Made by a program: the position numbers and the translations under genes. 64,000 nt of DNA, from contig NZ_CP094529.1 of the NCBI RefSeq assembly GCF_022811665.1, positions 2,108,001 to 2,172,000 on the forward strand. The letters are read 5' to 3'. Below, one piece after another: positions 32,626-41,553 of this stretch; within the stretch, counting starts at the first letter, position 1, and every line of letters starts with the position of its first letter. The notes below the pieces were generated by a model, which was given only the letters and a program-made list of their open reading frames with translations, did not search any database and was not told where the DNA came from. Source of the DNA: Chryseobacterium oryzae (lineage in GTDB: Bacteria; Bacteroidota; Bacteroidia; Flavobacteriales; Weeksellaceae).

Positions 32626-33198
32626 TTATTTTCCTAAAGGAATATTATAAGAAAATCCTGCTCCAATGCTTCCCACATTGTAGTCTTGTGAAGCTGGAGA
32701 AACAATATCTCCATTGCTTCCTGCAAAAACCTTTTGGTACTGAAGGAAGAAATTCCAGTCTCTATTGTGATATCCTACCTCTGGTTTAAGGTAAAAACCT
32801 CCGTTGGGTCTGCTAACATCAGAATTACTTGCCACCTTATCATCTCCCAACAAAAATCCGTAACCTAAATCTGCACCGAAGTAAAATCCTGTCTTTTTAG
32901 GATAAACTCTAAAAAGTGCAGCTACCGGAACCACTCCTACATCGTTGTTTTTATATCCGTTGTTATCTTTACCAAAATAATGTGTATATCCTGTTGCAAT
33001 ACCCAATCCGAAACCTGGAGTAATTAGATTCTGATAAGCTACATCTACTCCAATTGCAGCCGAAAGATTATCTGCCGGAACTGCCAAACCTGCAGTAGCC
33101 CCTACTTTAATCATGTTATTCATACTTACATCCTGTGCACTTAATAATTCTGCAGTTAAAATCCCCGCTGCTAAAATGCTTTGTTTAATCATTTTCAT
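32626..33198 (-). CDS. Outer-membrane beta-barrel protein
   Basis: A 190-residue protein with a signal peptide (1-21, ending LLSAQ) and alternating hydrophobic/polar segments rich in Gly, Tyr and Phe, such as 'GFGLGIATGYTHYFG' and 'FYFGADLGYGFLLGD', ending in a barrel-like strand FSYNIPLGK. This is the small 8-stranded OmpA/OmpW/OMP_b-brl type. The function is not predictable. It has its own terminator and a long upstream region with TTAAG dyads that may control it. Confidence 0.75.
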   Translation of the reverse strand: MKMIKQSILAAGILTAELLSAQDVSMNNMIKVGATAGLAVPADNLSAAIGVDVAYQNLITPGFGLGIATGYTHYFGKDNNGYKNNDVGVVPVAALFRVYPKKTGFYFGADLGYGFLLGDDKVASNSDVSRPNGGFYLKPEVGYHNRDWNFFLQYQKVFAGSNGDIVSPASQDYNVGSIGAGFSYNIPLGK

Positions 33199-33738
33199 AA
33201 CTCTGATTTTTAAATTTTACCTTTTGCTGGATGTAAAAATCATGCCAATAAAAAAATTAAGACTCAACAAGACTTAAATAAAAATATATAATTAATTCCA
33301 AATCAAAACATTATACGCAAATGATTTTTTTTTGATTTTAGGCTTTGTTTAAATCTTGATTGTTTATTCTTTTTAAAAATTAAGATTTTTAGATTATTAA
33401 GATAAAATGATTAATAAATCAATTTGTTGATTTCTTTTAAGTAATTTAAGTATTTAAGATAATCTTAATTTCTTACTGTAAAATAAGTTTGAAATTTAAA
33501 CTATTAAAAAAATATAATGGATGTCCGTTTTAAATCATAATTCTCAAAAATCAACAGCCATTATCATTCTGAAAAAACACAGACATACTGAAATACAATA
33601 TTTTAGATTCTTAAAAAATGATAAAAGTAATGCTGAAAACTAAATTATCGCTCATTGCGCAAAAGCAGTAAATATATTAAAGTCTGTTAATATAATTTAA
33701 CTCGAACGTACAAAATAGCTCTAAAAAGAAAAACAGCA
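33199..33738. other. 540-bp intergenic region with TTAAGA palindromes
   Basis: It holds no credible gene. It carries TTAAGACT-CAACA-AGACTTAA (33257-33277), single TTAAGAT copies at 33380 and 33397, and a perfect 15-base palindrome TTAAGATAATCTTAA (33454-33468). It must contain divergent promoters for the outer-membrane protein and the DUF1800 gene, but no clear TAnnTTTG element stands out. Confidence 0.5.
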
Positions 33739-35109
33739 ATGAGTTCAGTACTAAACAATAAACATCTTATTTCCAGAGCAGGTTTTGGAGTAAGCATTAA
33801 TCAAATTAACAATATGGAAGACTGGACTCCTCAAAAGTTGAGTGATGTACTATTCCGCAATTATAATTTTACTGAAATTACTTACCAAACTCCAGATTTT
33901 GTAAAAACAGAGACAGATGATCCTAAGCTGATTGCCAACCAAAAAAGACAGCAACTGAAAACATTTCAAAAGCAAAATGAAGAACTTAACCTGAATTTTC
34001 TAATGAATATGGTTCATAATGAAGACCAGCTTTTGGAAAAAATGGCTTTTTTTTGGCATGGTCATTTTGCAACGAGAATCAATAATTCTCAATTTAACCA
34101 GCAGCTTCTCAATTTTATTCGAAAAAATGCATTGGGAAATTTTAAAGATTTGCTTATTGGAGTAAGTAAATCTCCGGCAATGCTTAATTTTTTAAATAAT
34201 CAGCAGAATAAAAAAGATCATCCCAACGAAAATTTTGCACGAGAGGTAATGGAGCTTTTTACACTTGGAAGAGGCAATTATACAGAAACCGATATTAAAG
34301 AACTTGCCAGAGCTTTTACGGGATGGTCTTATGATAAAGATGGTAATTTTCAGGAAAGAAAAAACCAACACGACAATCGGGATAAAACATTTCTCGGCAA
34401 GAGAGGCAACTTCAATGGAGATGAGGCTTTAAAAATAATTTTAGAACAGAAAACAACGGCAAAATTCATCACAGAAAAAATTTATCGCTTTTTTGTGAAT
34501 GAAATTCCGGACAAGTCTATTATTGATAAGTTAAGCACAGATTTTTACGCTTCAGATTATGATATTAAAGGTTTAATGAAAAACATATTTACCAGTAAAT
34601 GGTTTTATGATGAAAAAAATATAGGAAACAGAATAAAATCTCCTACGGAACTTATAGTCGGGATGATGCGAATATTACCCATGGAAATTAAAAATTCTGA
34701 AAATATTGTTGTCTATCAAAAACTTTTGGGACAGATGCTTTTGTATCCGCCCAATGTTTCGGGATGGCCTAACGGAAAATCTTGGATAGACAGTTCTTCT
34801 CTTATGTTGAGAATGCAGATTCCGCAGATTTGGTCGGGAATACGCCCAATGGAATATTCTGCCAAAGAAGATGATGATATGGATATGGGAATGAAGTCGA
34901 GAGAAGCACTGAATAAATCTTTCAAAAATCCAAATATTATAATTGACTGGAAAAAAGTTGAAAATACTTTTAAAGACAAAAAACCCGAAAATTATATCAT
35001 CATCAATTCCGGAAATATTAATATGGAAAGTGTTAAACAGTTTTCAGATTCAGATAAAATTAAGGCAATCATCAATATGATGTCTACTCCAGAATACCAG
35101 TTGATGTAG
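33739..35109 (+). CDS. DUF1800 domain protein
   Basis: A 456-residue protein with the DUF1800 hallmarks: 'HLISRAGFG' start, 'MAFFWHGHFATR' with paired His, 'NENFAREVMELFTLGRGNYTETDIKELARAFTGW' and 'YPPNVSGWPNGKSWIDS'. The family has no known function and is very often encoded just before a DUF1501 protein, as here (57 bases). No clear signal peptide is present in the chosen frame. The pair is likely to form one export or surface-related system. Confidence 0.87.
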   Translation: MSSVLNNKHLISRAGFGVSINQINNMEDWTPQKLSDVLFRNYNFTEITYQTPDFVKTETDDPKLIANQKRQQLKTFQKQNEELNLNFLMNMVHNEDQLLEKMAFFWHGHFATRINNSQFNQQLLNFIRKNALGNFKDLLIGVSKSPAMLNFLNNQQNKKDHPNENFAREVMELFTLGRGNYTETDIKELARAFTGWSYDKDGNFQERKNQHDNRDKTFLGKRGNFNGDEALKIILEQKTTAKFITEKIYRFFVNEIPDKSIIDKLSTDFYASDYDIKGLMKNIFTSKWFYDEKNIGNRIKSPTELIVGMMRILPMEIKNSENIVVYQKLLGQMLLYPPNVSGWPNGKSWIDSSSLMLRMQIPQIWSGIRPMEYSAKEDDDMDMGMKSREALNKSFKNPNIIIDWKKVENTFKDKKPENYIIINSGNINMESVKQFSDSDKIKAIINMMSTPEYQLM

Positions 35110-35166
35110 ATTACAGCACAAAGATTTTGGCAAACAATTATTTATTTTTCACTAAAAACTTATGTT

Positions 35167-36357
35167 ATGCTCATTAAAAGAAGAGATTTTTTAAAGATAA
35201 GTTCCCTTGCAAGTGCATCTTTACTATTACCTGGTTTTCTAAAGTCTATGACTTTTGAAGGAGCTCTAAACCCTACGCAGAAAAAACTGATTGTTCTTCA
35301 GTTTACCGGAGGAAATGATGGCTTGAACACCATTATACCTATAAAAAATGATATTTATTTTAGAGAACGAAACAAAATCGCAATTCAGGATTCTCTCAAA
35401 TTAAATGATGAAACAGGAATAAATCCTGCTCTCAGTTATTTCAAAAACCTTTATGATAGCGGAGAATTATCTGTAATGAATAATGTTGGGTATCCCAATC
35501 CGGACAAATCTCATTTCAGAAGTATGGATATTTGGCAATCTGCAAGCCGAAGTGATGAATATCTGGATACCGGTTGGATAGGAAGATTTCTGGATGAAGA
35601 ATGTTACCGATGCCAACATCCGACCCAAGCTTTGGAAGTAGACGATATGCTAAGCCTTGCTCTAAAAGGAGAAAACAATAAAGCTTTTGCTTTTAAAGAT
35701 CCTAAGAAATTGTACCAAACCAGTCAGGAAAAATATTTCAAGTCGATTTACGATCATCATCACAGCCATGATGACGAAACGGTTTCTTATCTATATCAGA
35801 CATTGGGTTCAACCATCAATAATGCAGATTATATTTTCGATAAAAGTAAATCGGTAAAAACAGCAGAAGATTATCCAAACACCAAATTGGGTAAAGACTT
35901 CAAAACCGTTGCATCTTTAATAAAGTCTGATATTAATACTCAGGTATATTACCTATCGATCGGCAGTTTCGATACTCATGTGAACCAAAATGAAAGACAG
36001 CAAAAGTTATTTGAAGAAATAAACGGAGCCGTAGAGTCTTTTGTAGCAGACATGAAAAAGAACGGACTTTTTGATGATATTCTACTGATGACTTTTTCTG
36101 AATTTGGAAGAAGAGTCGCCCAAAATGCCAGCAACGGAACCGATCACGGCACAGCCAACCAAATGTTTTTTATAAGTGGCGGATTAAAAAAGAAAGGATT
36201 ATTAAATGACTTACCCAATCTTGAAAAACTGAATGACGGCGATCTGATTTACACAGAAGATTTCCGAAAAGTGTATGCTACAGTTCTTAAAAAATGGCTT
36301 AATGCAGATTCTTCCAAAATTTTGGGATGGAAGAACGGAATGTACGATTTTATATGA
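35167..36357 (+). CDS. DUF1501 protein with twin-arginine signal
   Basis: A 396-residue protein starting with KRRDFLKISSLASASLLLPG, a twin-arginine (Tat) signal of the RRxFLK type, so it is exported folded. The body shows DUF1501/sulfatase-like fold motifs: 'VLQFTGGNDGLNTIIP', 'YPNPDKSHFRSMDIWQSA', 'LLMTFSEFGRRVAQNASNGTDHGTANQMFFI'. These Asp/His clusters resemble alkaline-phosphatase-superfamily metal sites. The substrate is unknown. It is cotranscribed with the DUF1800 gene and followed by a terminator. Confidence 0.87.
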   Translation: MLIKRRDFLKISSLASASLLLPGFLKSMTFEGALNPTQKKLIVLQFTGGNDGLNTIIPIKNDIYFRERNKIAIQDSLKLNDETGINPALSYFKNLYDSGELSVMNNVGYPNPDKSHFRSMDIWQSASRSDEYLDTGWIGRFLDEECYRCQHPTQALEVDDMLSLALKGENNKAFAFKDPKKLYQTSQEKYFKSIYDHHHSHDDETVSYLYQTLGSTINNADYIFDKSKSVKTAEDYPNTKLGKDFKTVASLIKSDINTQVYYLSIGSFDTHVNQNERQQKLFEEINGAVESFVADMKKNGLFDDILLMTFSEFGRRVAQNASNGTDHGTANQMFFISGGLKKKGLLNDLPNLEKLNDGDLIYTEDFRKVYATVLKKWLNADSSKILGWKNGMYDFI

Positions 36358-36385
36358 AAAAACCTTACAAAAGTAAGGCTTTTTT
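36357..36385 (+). terminator. Intrinsic terminator after the DUF1501 gene
   Basis: CCTTAC and GTAAGG form a 6-bp stem with A-rich and T-rich flanks; it sits at the DUF1501 stop and just after the end of the convergent 42-residue ORF. Confidence 0.7.
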
Positions 36386-36388
36386 CAT

Positions 36389-36517
36389 TTAGCGGGGAGA
36401 AGGAATTTGCTTATCAGTGGTTTTCACTTCCTTCTTTCCTGTTACTTTTTTTATTACATAATCTATCACAATAGGTGCGAGAAGAGTAAGAATTGTTCTT
36501 AAAATTCTTGATTTCAT
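36389..36517 (-). CDS. Uncharacterised 42-residue peptide
   Basis: A short ORF encoding MKSRILRTILTLLAPIVIDY then a Lys-rich tail (VIKKVTGKKEVKTTDKQIPSPR). A hydrophobic, possibly membrane-bound helix (about 5-22) is followed by a basic C-terminus. Its stop abuts a terminator that can also serve the minus strand, which supports expression. No family is recognised; it may be a small membrane-associated protein. Confidence 0.5.
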   Translation of the reverse strand: MKSRILRTILTLLAPIVIDYVIKKVTGKKEVKTTDKQIPSPR

Positions 36518-36621
36518 ATTTGAATTGTTATTTTGAATTAATATACAATTTGAATTGCTTTTTTTTAAATTACAAAAACAGTTACAAGAAATAAGCCAAT
36601 TGCAATTCTATTATCTAAAAG

Positions 36622-36954
36622 TTATTTCAGTTGTAAAGCTTCTCCTTCAAAAGAAATTCCGTTCCAGCCAGACTCAATAAAATTTCTGATGTTCTGATGA
36701 TCTGTACCTTTTGGATTTTGCAAAACATCTATTCTGTAAAAATCTCCAAACAACGCTAAAGTTTCTTCTTTTGATAAGTTATTCAGTTGAGCAAAACTGA
36801 AAATTTTACAAGAACCATTGTTCTGATTGGCTTCGTTTACTGTATTTCCGTTAGTGAATTTTGTGGGCGTAAAATCATATTTCTCATCAATGAAAGCAAT
36901 GACATCTTTAAAATCGATACTTTCAGATGAATTTTTAAGTTGTTCTAATATCAT
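36622..36954 (-). CDS. HopJ-family protein
   Basis: A 110-residue protein of the HopJ family: 'FxDVIAFIDEKYDFTPTKFTNG...NEANQNNGSCKIFSFAQLNNLSKEETLALFGDFYR' and 'DHQNIRNFIESGWNGISFEGEAL'. The family was named after a Pseudomonas type III effector, but it is common in free-living bacteria without type III secretion and no such system is seen here, so an effector role is unlikely. The function is unknown. Confidence 0.85.
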   Translation of the reverse strand: MILEQLKNSSESIDFKDVIAFIDEKYDFTPTKFTNGNTVNEANQNNGSCKIFSFAQLNNLSKEETLALFGDFYRIDVLQNPKGTDHQNIRNFIESGWNGISFEGEALQLK

Positions 36955-37030
36955 TTTAATAAATTTATTTTTATTTAACAGTAAAATACAATTGTTTAAT
37001 TATCAAATATTTAAAAACGATGTTAATATT

Positions 37031-37471
37031 TTATTCAACAGTTAAGATGGTATGATTAATTCCATTCAAAACAAAACTTTCATTTGCCGATTTTCCCTGC
37101 ATGGCTTTTGCTAAAGGAGATTCTAATGAAATTGACATTATTTTTTGGGTATCCAACATAATTTCTCCCAAGGAAACCGAAATAAAAAACAATCCTTTTT
37201 CCGTACTCACCAAAGCTCCTTTTTCAACTTTTTGAAGCGGATTTAAAGAGATTCCTTTAAGATATTCGCGTTGTTGGAAAACCGCATTAAGCTGAACCTG
37301 AAGATTATTGATTTGTTGTTGCAACATTTCTCTTCCGGTTTCATACTTATCGCCCATAGAACTTTTTGTATCATTATTGGATGCTCTGGTTTCTGCGATA
37401 AGATTTTCCAGATTTTTGATTTTTTCTTCTATTTTTTGATGCAGAACATCAATTAGATTTTGTTTATTCAT
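37031..37471 (-). CDS. GreA/GreB-like protein
   Basis: About 146 residues starting MNKQNLIDVLHQKIEEK. The N-terminal half (about 1-75) is a coiled coil rich in Glu, Gln and Asn; the C-terminal half (about 80-146) has the 'KGALVSTEKGLFFISVSLGEIML' and 'SPLAKAMQGKSANESFVLNG' pattern of the Gre FKBP-like domain. Gre factors rescue stalled RNA polymerase by stimulating transcript cleavage; divergence means this may instead be a Gre-like modulator. The ATG at 37471 is preferred over the TTG at 37483. It lies 16 bases after the amylase gene. Confidence 0.72.
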   Translation of the reverse strand: MNKQNLIDVLHQKIEEKIKNLENLIAETRASNNDTKSSMGDKYETGREMLQQQINNLQVQLNAVFQQREYLKGISLNPLQKVEKGALVSTEKGLFFISVSLGEIMLDTQKIMSISLESPLAKAMQGKSANESFVLNGINHTILTVE

Positions 37472-37487
37472 TCCTAAAATCAATCAT

Positions 37488-38762
37488 TTACCTTTCAAAA
37501 ACAGCATAATCGGACACTTTGAAACTAAAATTTCTACCTTCATTAAAATTTCTTTTCATCCCGTCAAAAACATTTTTAAATATTCCCGAGACACGATCAT
37601 CATCAATATTAAAATCTACTGGTTGTTTCGAAAAATTAAGAACAGTAAGAACTTCATTTTCTCCATTTTTACGGAGATAGGCTAAAATTTTATCGTTTGC
37701 CGTAGTGTTTAGAAGATAAGTAGTAACGTTTGGATCGCCGCCTCTTAATGCAGGATGAGAAGATTTCAGTTCGAGCAATACTCTGTAAAAGTCTGCCATT
37801 TCGTAATTGTTGGTCCAGGATATGGTATCTTTTTCAAAAAACTCAAGCCTTTTAAGATTGGGAAGCTCCTGACCGGAATACAACAGAGGAATTCCGTTCC
37901 ATGTGATCGAAAAAACAGCCATAGGCAAAGCAATATCGCCATATTTTTCGTATTCTGTTCCGTTCCAGGAGTTTTCATCATGATTGCTGGTAAACCAAGC
38001 CCTTATAGAAGAATCGCCTATCTGAGAATATTGTTTGAGTAAGTCTGTCAATTCATGCAAAGGCTGATTATATTTATAAAAATCTGCAGATTTGTGCATC
38101 CATTTCCAAGAATAGCTTGCGTCGAACACTTTTCCATATTCTGGATTTTCGAGTTCGTCGAATTCTCCAATCCAAAAAAGAGGTTTCAGTTTTTCTACTT
38201 CTGGTCTGGCTTCTTTCCAAAAATCTACTGTAACCCAAGATGCCAAATCGCAACGAAAACCATCAATATCTGTTTCTGAAATCCAGAATTTCATAGCTTC
38301 AATCATTTCTTTTCGAACCTGAGGATTTTCATAATCCAATTCAATAATATCATCCATCCCGGAAGCTTTTTTGAAATCTCCGTGGTCGTCTTTCTGATAA
38401 AATTCAGGATGGGTTTTTGTCCAAACATGATCCCAACCTGTATGATTGGCAACCCAGTCTATAATTACCTTCAACCCTAATCGGTGAGCTTTTTTCACCA
38501 ATCTCTTAAAATCTTCCAAAGATCCGAATTCGGGATTAACAGAAAAGTAATCCGCAGCCGCATAAGGACTTCCTAAGCTTCCCTTTTTATTTTTCTGTGC
38601 AATAGGAGTAATGGGCATGAACCACAGTGTTTGAATCCCCATATTTTTAAGGCGCGGCATTTCTTTTTCGAAAGCCTGAAAAGTACCTTCTGGTGTATAT
38701 TGCCTTACATTAACTTCGTATATATTGGTAGTATGCTTCCATTCTTGTGATAAATTCATCAT
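37488..38762 (-). CDS. Alpha-amylase family (GH13) glycoside hydrolase
   Basis: About 424 residues without a signal peptide. The conserved GH13 regions are present: VIIDWVANHTGWDH (region I), DIDGFRCDLASW with the nucleophile Asp (region II), PLFWIGEFD with the acid/base Glu (region III) and FTSNHDENSW (region IV). It probably cleaves alpha-1,4-glucans or maltooligosaccharides in the cytoplasm. The ATG at 38762 (or the adjacent one at 38759) is chosen over an upstream TTG. Confidence 0.9.
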   Translation of the reverse strand: MMNLSQEWKHTTNIYEVNVRQYTPEGTFQAFEKEMPRLKNMGIQTLWFMPITPIAQKNKKGSLGSPYAAADYFSVNPEFGSLEDFKRLVKKAHRLGLKVIIDWVANHTGWDHVWTKTHPEFYQKDDHGDFKKASGMDDIIELDYENPQVRKEMIEAMKFWISETDIDGFRCDLASWVTVDFWKEARPEVEKLKPLFWIGEFDELENPEYGKVFDASYSWKWMHKSADFYKYNQPLHELTDLLKQYSQIGDSSIRAWFTSNHDENSWNGTEYEKYGDIALPMAVFSITWNGIPLLYSGQELPNLKRLEFFEKDTISWTNNYEMADFYRVLLELKSSHPALRGGDPNVTTYLLNTTANDKILAYLRKNGENEVLTVLNFSKQPVDFNIDDDRVSGIFKNVFDGMKRNFNEGRNFSFKVSDYAVFER

Positions 38763-39071
38763 TTTTTCTTGATTTTTATTTTTTTGCAATATAAAATTGA
38801 TTACAAAAATTATTATCTTCTTGTATTAACTTATCATAAATAACATAATTTATTTAAAATTAAAAATTTAAAATAATGTTCTTAATACTATAAAATCAGA
38901 TGTAGAAATAAAAGTTTACAACTTCTGAAACCAAGCTAATAAACTTGGCAAAATTAAATTACAGAAATAATTGTAGCAGCAGCAATCGTAACAGCAAATA
39001 AATTTTTATGATTTTGTGAATTCTTAACCTATTATAGAAAAGAACCTTTTTAAAATTCGAAAATATTGTAA
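38763..39071. other. 309-bp intergenic region, nothing recognised
   Basis: A+T-rich non-coding stretch between two minus-strand genes. It holds a small CCAAG/CTTGG hairpin near 38931-38949 and short open stretches without start codons; no promoter stands out. Confidence 0.4.
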
Positions 39072-40322
39072 TTACATATCTCCCCCGTGACTTTCCAACT
39101 GACCTTCCCATTTTGAGACAGCAGAAGTTGCCAATGCATTCCCTAAAACGTTTGTCATACTTCTTCCCATATCACAGAAATGATCGATAGGCAATATTAG
39201 TGCAATTCCTTCCGGAGGAATCCCAAACATAGAACAAGTTGCCACAATAATTACCAAACTTGCTCTTGGAACACCAGCAATTCCTTTGGATGTAAGCATT
39301 AAAACTAAAAGCATGGTAATCTGTTGACCAATCGTCATTTCTACTCCGTAAATCTGAGCAATAAAAATAGAAGCGAAAGTCATGTACATCATGCTTCCAT
39401 CAAGATTAAAAGAATATCCTAATGGTAAAATAAAAGATACTACTCTATTATTGCAGCCAAATCTTTCTAGTTCTTCCACCAATTTTGGGAAAACTGCTTC
39501 TGAACTTGTTGTGGAAAATGCAATTAGTAAAGGTGATTTTATTCTTTTCAAAAGATCAAAAAGACGGTTTCCTAAGATCATGTAGCCTACCAAAAGCAAA
39601 ACCAGCCACAAAATTCCTAATGCAAAGAAAAAATCTCTGAGGTAAATTGCATATACTTTAAAAATTTCAAATCCGTTGGTCGCAACTACTGCTGCAATGG
39701 CTCCTAATACGCCTAAAGGGGCAAACCACATGATGTAGCCTACCATTTTTAAAATTCCGTGTGCTACAACATCAAAAAGTTTTATTACTGGCTGTGCATA
39801 ATCATCACCCAAATTTGCCAACGCAACCCCGAACATAATAGAAAACACAACAATCTGCAAAACTTCATTTGTAGCAAAAGCTTCAAACAAACTCTTTGGG
39901 ATAACGTGTTTTACAAAATCTTCCAAAGAAAATCCTTTGCTGGATTTCAACAGTTCATCAGCAGAAGTTACATCCTGAATCGGCAGTTTGGTAACGTGTC
40001 CCGGTTCCAGCCAGTTTACCAAAACCAAGCCTATGAAAAGAGAAACCAGAGAAGCAGAGATAAACCAAAGCATTGCTTTTGTTCCTACTCTGCCAATCAT
40101 TTTAATATCACTCATTTTGGCAATTCCTACAACAAGTGTTGTAAATACCAACGGAGCGATAATCATTTGCACCAAACGTATAAAAATAGTACCCAAAAGT
40201 TTGATGTTTTTAGAAAACGGCTCTGCACTTTCAGGATACTGTATATGAACCAGTCCTCCAATTCCTACTCCTATTATGAGTGCTGCAATAATTGCAATAA
40301 ATAATTTGTTTTGTCCTTTCAT
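39072..40322 (-). CDS. Dicarboxylate/amino acid:cation symporter (DAACS family)
   Basis: A 416-residue inner-membrane symporter, normal length for GltP/DctA-type transporters. Family signatures are clear: the serine-rich AFSTTSSEAVFPKLVEEL loop, SFNLDGSMMYMTFASIFIAQ and LTSKGIAGVPRASLVIIVATC, with the substrate-binding ILPIDHFCDMGRSMTNVLGN near the C-terminus. It imports glutamate, aspartate or C4-dicarboxylates with H+ or Na+. It is transcribed alone. Confidence 0.93.
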   Translation of the reverse strand: MKGQNKLFIAIIAALIIGVGIGGLVHIQYPESAEPFSKNIKLLGTIFIRLVQMIIAPLVFTTLVVGIAKMSDIKMIGRVGTKAMLWFISASLVSLFIGLVLVNWLEPGHVTKLPIQDVTSADELLKSSKGFSLEDFVKHVIPKSLFEAFATNEVLQIVVFSIMFGVALANLGDDYAQPVIKLFDVVAHGILKMVGYIMWFAPLGVLGAIAAVVATNGFEIFKVYAIYLRDFFFALGILWLVLLLVGYMILGNRLFDLLKRIKSPLLIAFSTTSSEAVFPKLVEELERFGCNNRVVSFILPLGYSFNLDGSMMYMTFASIFIAQIYGVEMTIGQQITMLLVLMLTSKGIAGVPRASLVIIVATCSMFGIPPEGIALILPIDHFCDMGRSMTNVLGNALATSAVSKWEGQLESHGGDM

Positions 40323-40494
40323 AAAAATAATTCAAGAAACACAAATATAATGCTTTAATTATTTAAGCTTAAGATTTTATTTGAAAATAGAAAAACGCTA
40401 TACATATAAAATTAAGATTCAGAAAATGAAAACCTTAACAATTTCCCTTTGGATATTTATTGAATTTTTAATCTGTTGGTATAATTTTTATTAT

Positions 40495-40502
40495 TACATT
40501 TG
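40495..40502 (+). promoter_or_regulatory. Putative promoter of the BON lipoprotein pair
   Basis: TACATTTG (exact TAnnTTTG) with an upstream TTG (40476-40478) at 16 bases spacing, close to the flavobacterial TTG-N17-23-TAnnTTTG promoter, 30 bases before the start. Confidence 0.6.
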
Positions 40503-40532
40503 GTTGTAATTAAAACATTAAAACAATCAATT

Positions 40533-41015
40533 ATGAAAAAAACAATCGCTATTTCTGCTCTAGCTTTGGCAGTATCGTTTGGATCTATTTCGTGTAAAAA
40601 GAAAGTTTCTGATGCCGATCTTCAGACTCAGGCAACAACAGTAGTAACTTCTAATCCGGGAGCAACTGTTGAAGTAAAAGAAGGTGTTGCACATCTTGGC
40701 GGAACATTCGCTTCTCAGGAAGAGAAAGATGCTGCCATTAAAGCATTAAAAGAAATTAAAGGCGTAAAAGATGTTCATGATATGGCTAAAGTAGAGGCTG
40801 CAACAGCACCAGTACAGACTACTTCTGCTGTTGATCCTGCTATTCAGCAAAAAGTACAGGATGCTGTAAAAGATTTCCCATCTGTAAAAGTGGAAGTTGT
40901 GAACGGAGAATTAACTTTAACAGGAAATGTTTCTTCTGTACAGGCAAGAAAAATCAAAGAATCTGTGGATGCTTTAAAAATCGGAAAGTATAACAATAAT
41001 TTAGTTGTAAAATAA
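40533..41015 (+). CDS. BON-domain lipoprotein
   Basis: About 160 residues with a lipoprotein signal (lipobox SIS|C at Cys21) and two BON-like repeats (about 28-80 and 102-160), each with the 'VEVxxGxxxLxGxVxSxxxxxxxxxxxxxxxGVxxVxxxL' pattern. BON domains bind phospholipids or potassium and occur in envelope-stabilising proteins such as OsmY. The ATG at 40533 is used because the longer frame starts with TTG and lies upstream of the signal peptide. It precedes the SH3 gene by 6 bases. Confidence 0.85.
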   Translation: MKKTIAISALALAVSFGSISCKKKVSDADLQTQATTVVTSNPGATVEVKEGVAHLGGTFASQEEKDAAIKALKEIKGVKDVHDMAKVEAATAPVQTTSAVDPAIQQKVQDAVKDFPSVKVEVVNGELTLTGNVSSVQARKIKESVDALKIGKYNNNLVVK

Positions 41016-41021
41016 GGAGTT

Positions 41022-41441
41022 ATGAGTACATTACAAGATAAATATTCAAGCGTAGTTTCTGCGGCTCAGTCTGCAGGTGTTACCAATCTTCAGGTTCAGG
41101 AACAAGACGGAATTCTTTATATCTCCGGAGGTGCAGCCAATACAGCTACTAAAGATGCGGTATGGAATGCTTTAGGAGCTATTGATTCTACTTATTCTGC
41201 TACAGACATCAATATCGATGTACAAGTTACAGGTTTGCCTGCAGGAGCTAGCTTAACTGTTGCTACTGAAGAATCTAATCTGAACATCAGACAAGAGCCT
41301 TCTACAGATGCTGCTGTTGTTGGAAAAGCAGCTAAAGGAGAAACTGTTACTTTGGTAGAGCAAACTTCTGATGACTGGTGGAAAATTAAAACTGCCGATG
41401 GAGAAGAAGGTTATGCTTATTCAAGATATTTGAGAGCTTAA
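41022..41441 (+). CDS. BON-like / bacterial SH3 domain protein
   Basis: A 139-residue protein without a signal peptide. Residues about 5-70 resemble a BON-like domain (VTNLQVQEQDGILYISGGA), and residues about 76-139 form a bacterial SH3 (SH3b) domain: ESNLNIRQEPSTDAAVVG, VTLVEQTSDDWWKIK and GYAYSRYLRA. SH3b domains usually bind cell-wall peptides outside the cytoplasm, so the lack of an export signal is odd. It is coupled to the BON lipoprotein gene (6 bases, good AGGAG before the ATG) and followed by a terminator. Confidence 0.82.
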   Translation: MSTLQDKYSSVVSAAQSAGVTNLQVQEQDGILYISGGAANTATKDAVWNALGAIDSTYSATDINIDVQVTGLPAGASLTVATEESNLNIRQEPSTDAAVVGKAAKGETVTLVEQTSDDWWKIKTADGEEGYAYSRYLRA

Positions 41442-41467
41442 TTGCAAAACAAAATTTCAGAACACAG

Positions 41468-41497
41468 AGCATCCTTTTTATGAAGGGTGCTTTTTTT
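41468..41497 (+). terminator. Intrinsic terminator after the SH3 gene
   Basis: AGCATCCTT pairs with AAGGGTGCT and is followed by seven Ts. Confidence 0.85.
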
Positions 41498-41553
41498 GTG
41501 ACTGCGTTTCAGAATGCCATATTTTATCAATAAATTAGCAGCAAATTTTTCCC

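Noticed and set aside
36622..36954. Reading the HopJ-family protein as a secreted effector
   Set aside because: No type III secretion genes are present and the family is common in non-pathogens; only the fold name is kept.
38954..39010. Open stretch encoding an Ile/Ala/Val-rich peptide between the amylase and symporter genes
   Set aside because: It is immediately preceded by an in-frame stop and has no start codon.
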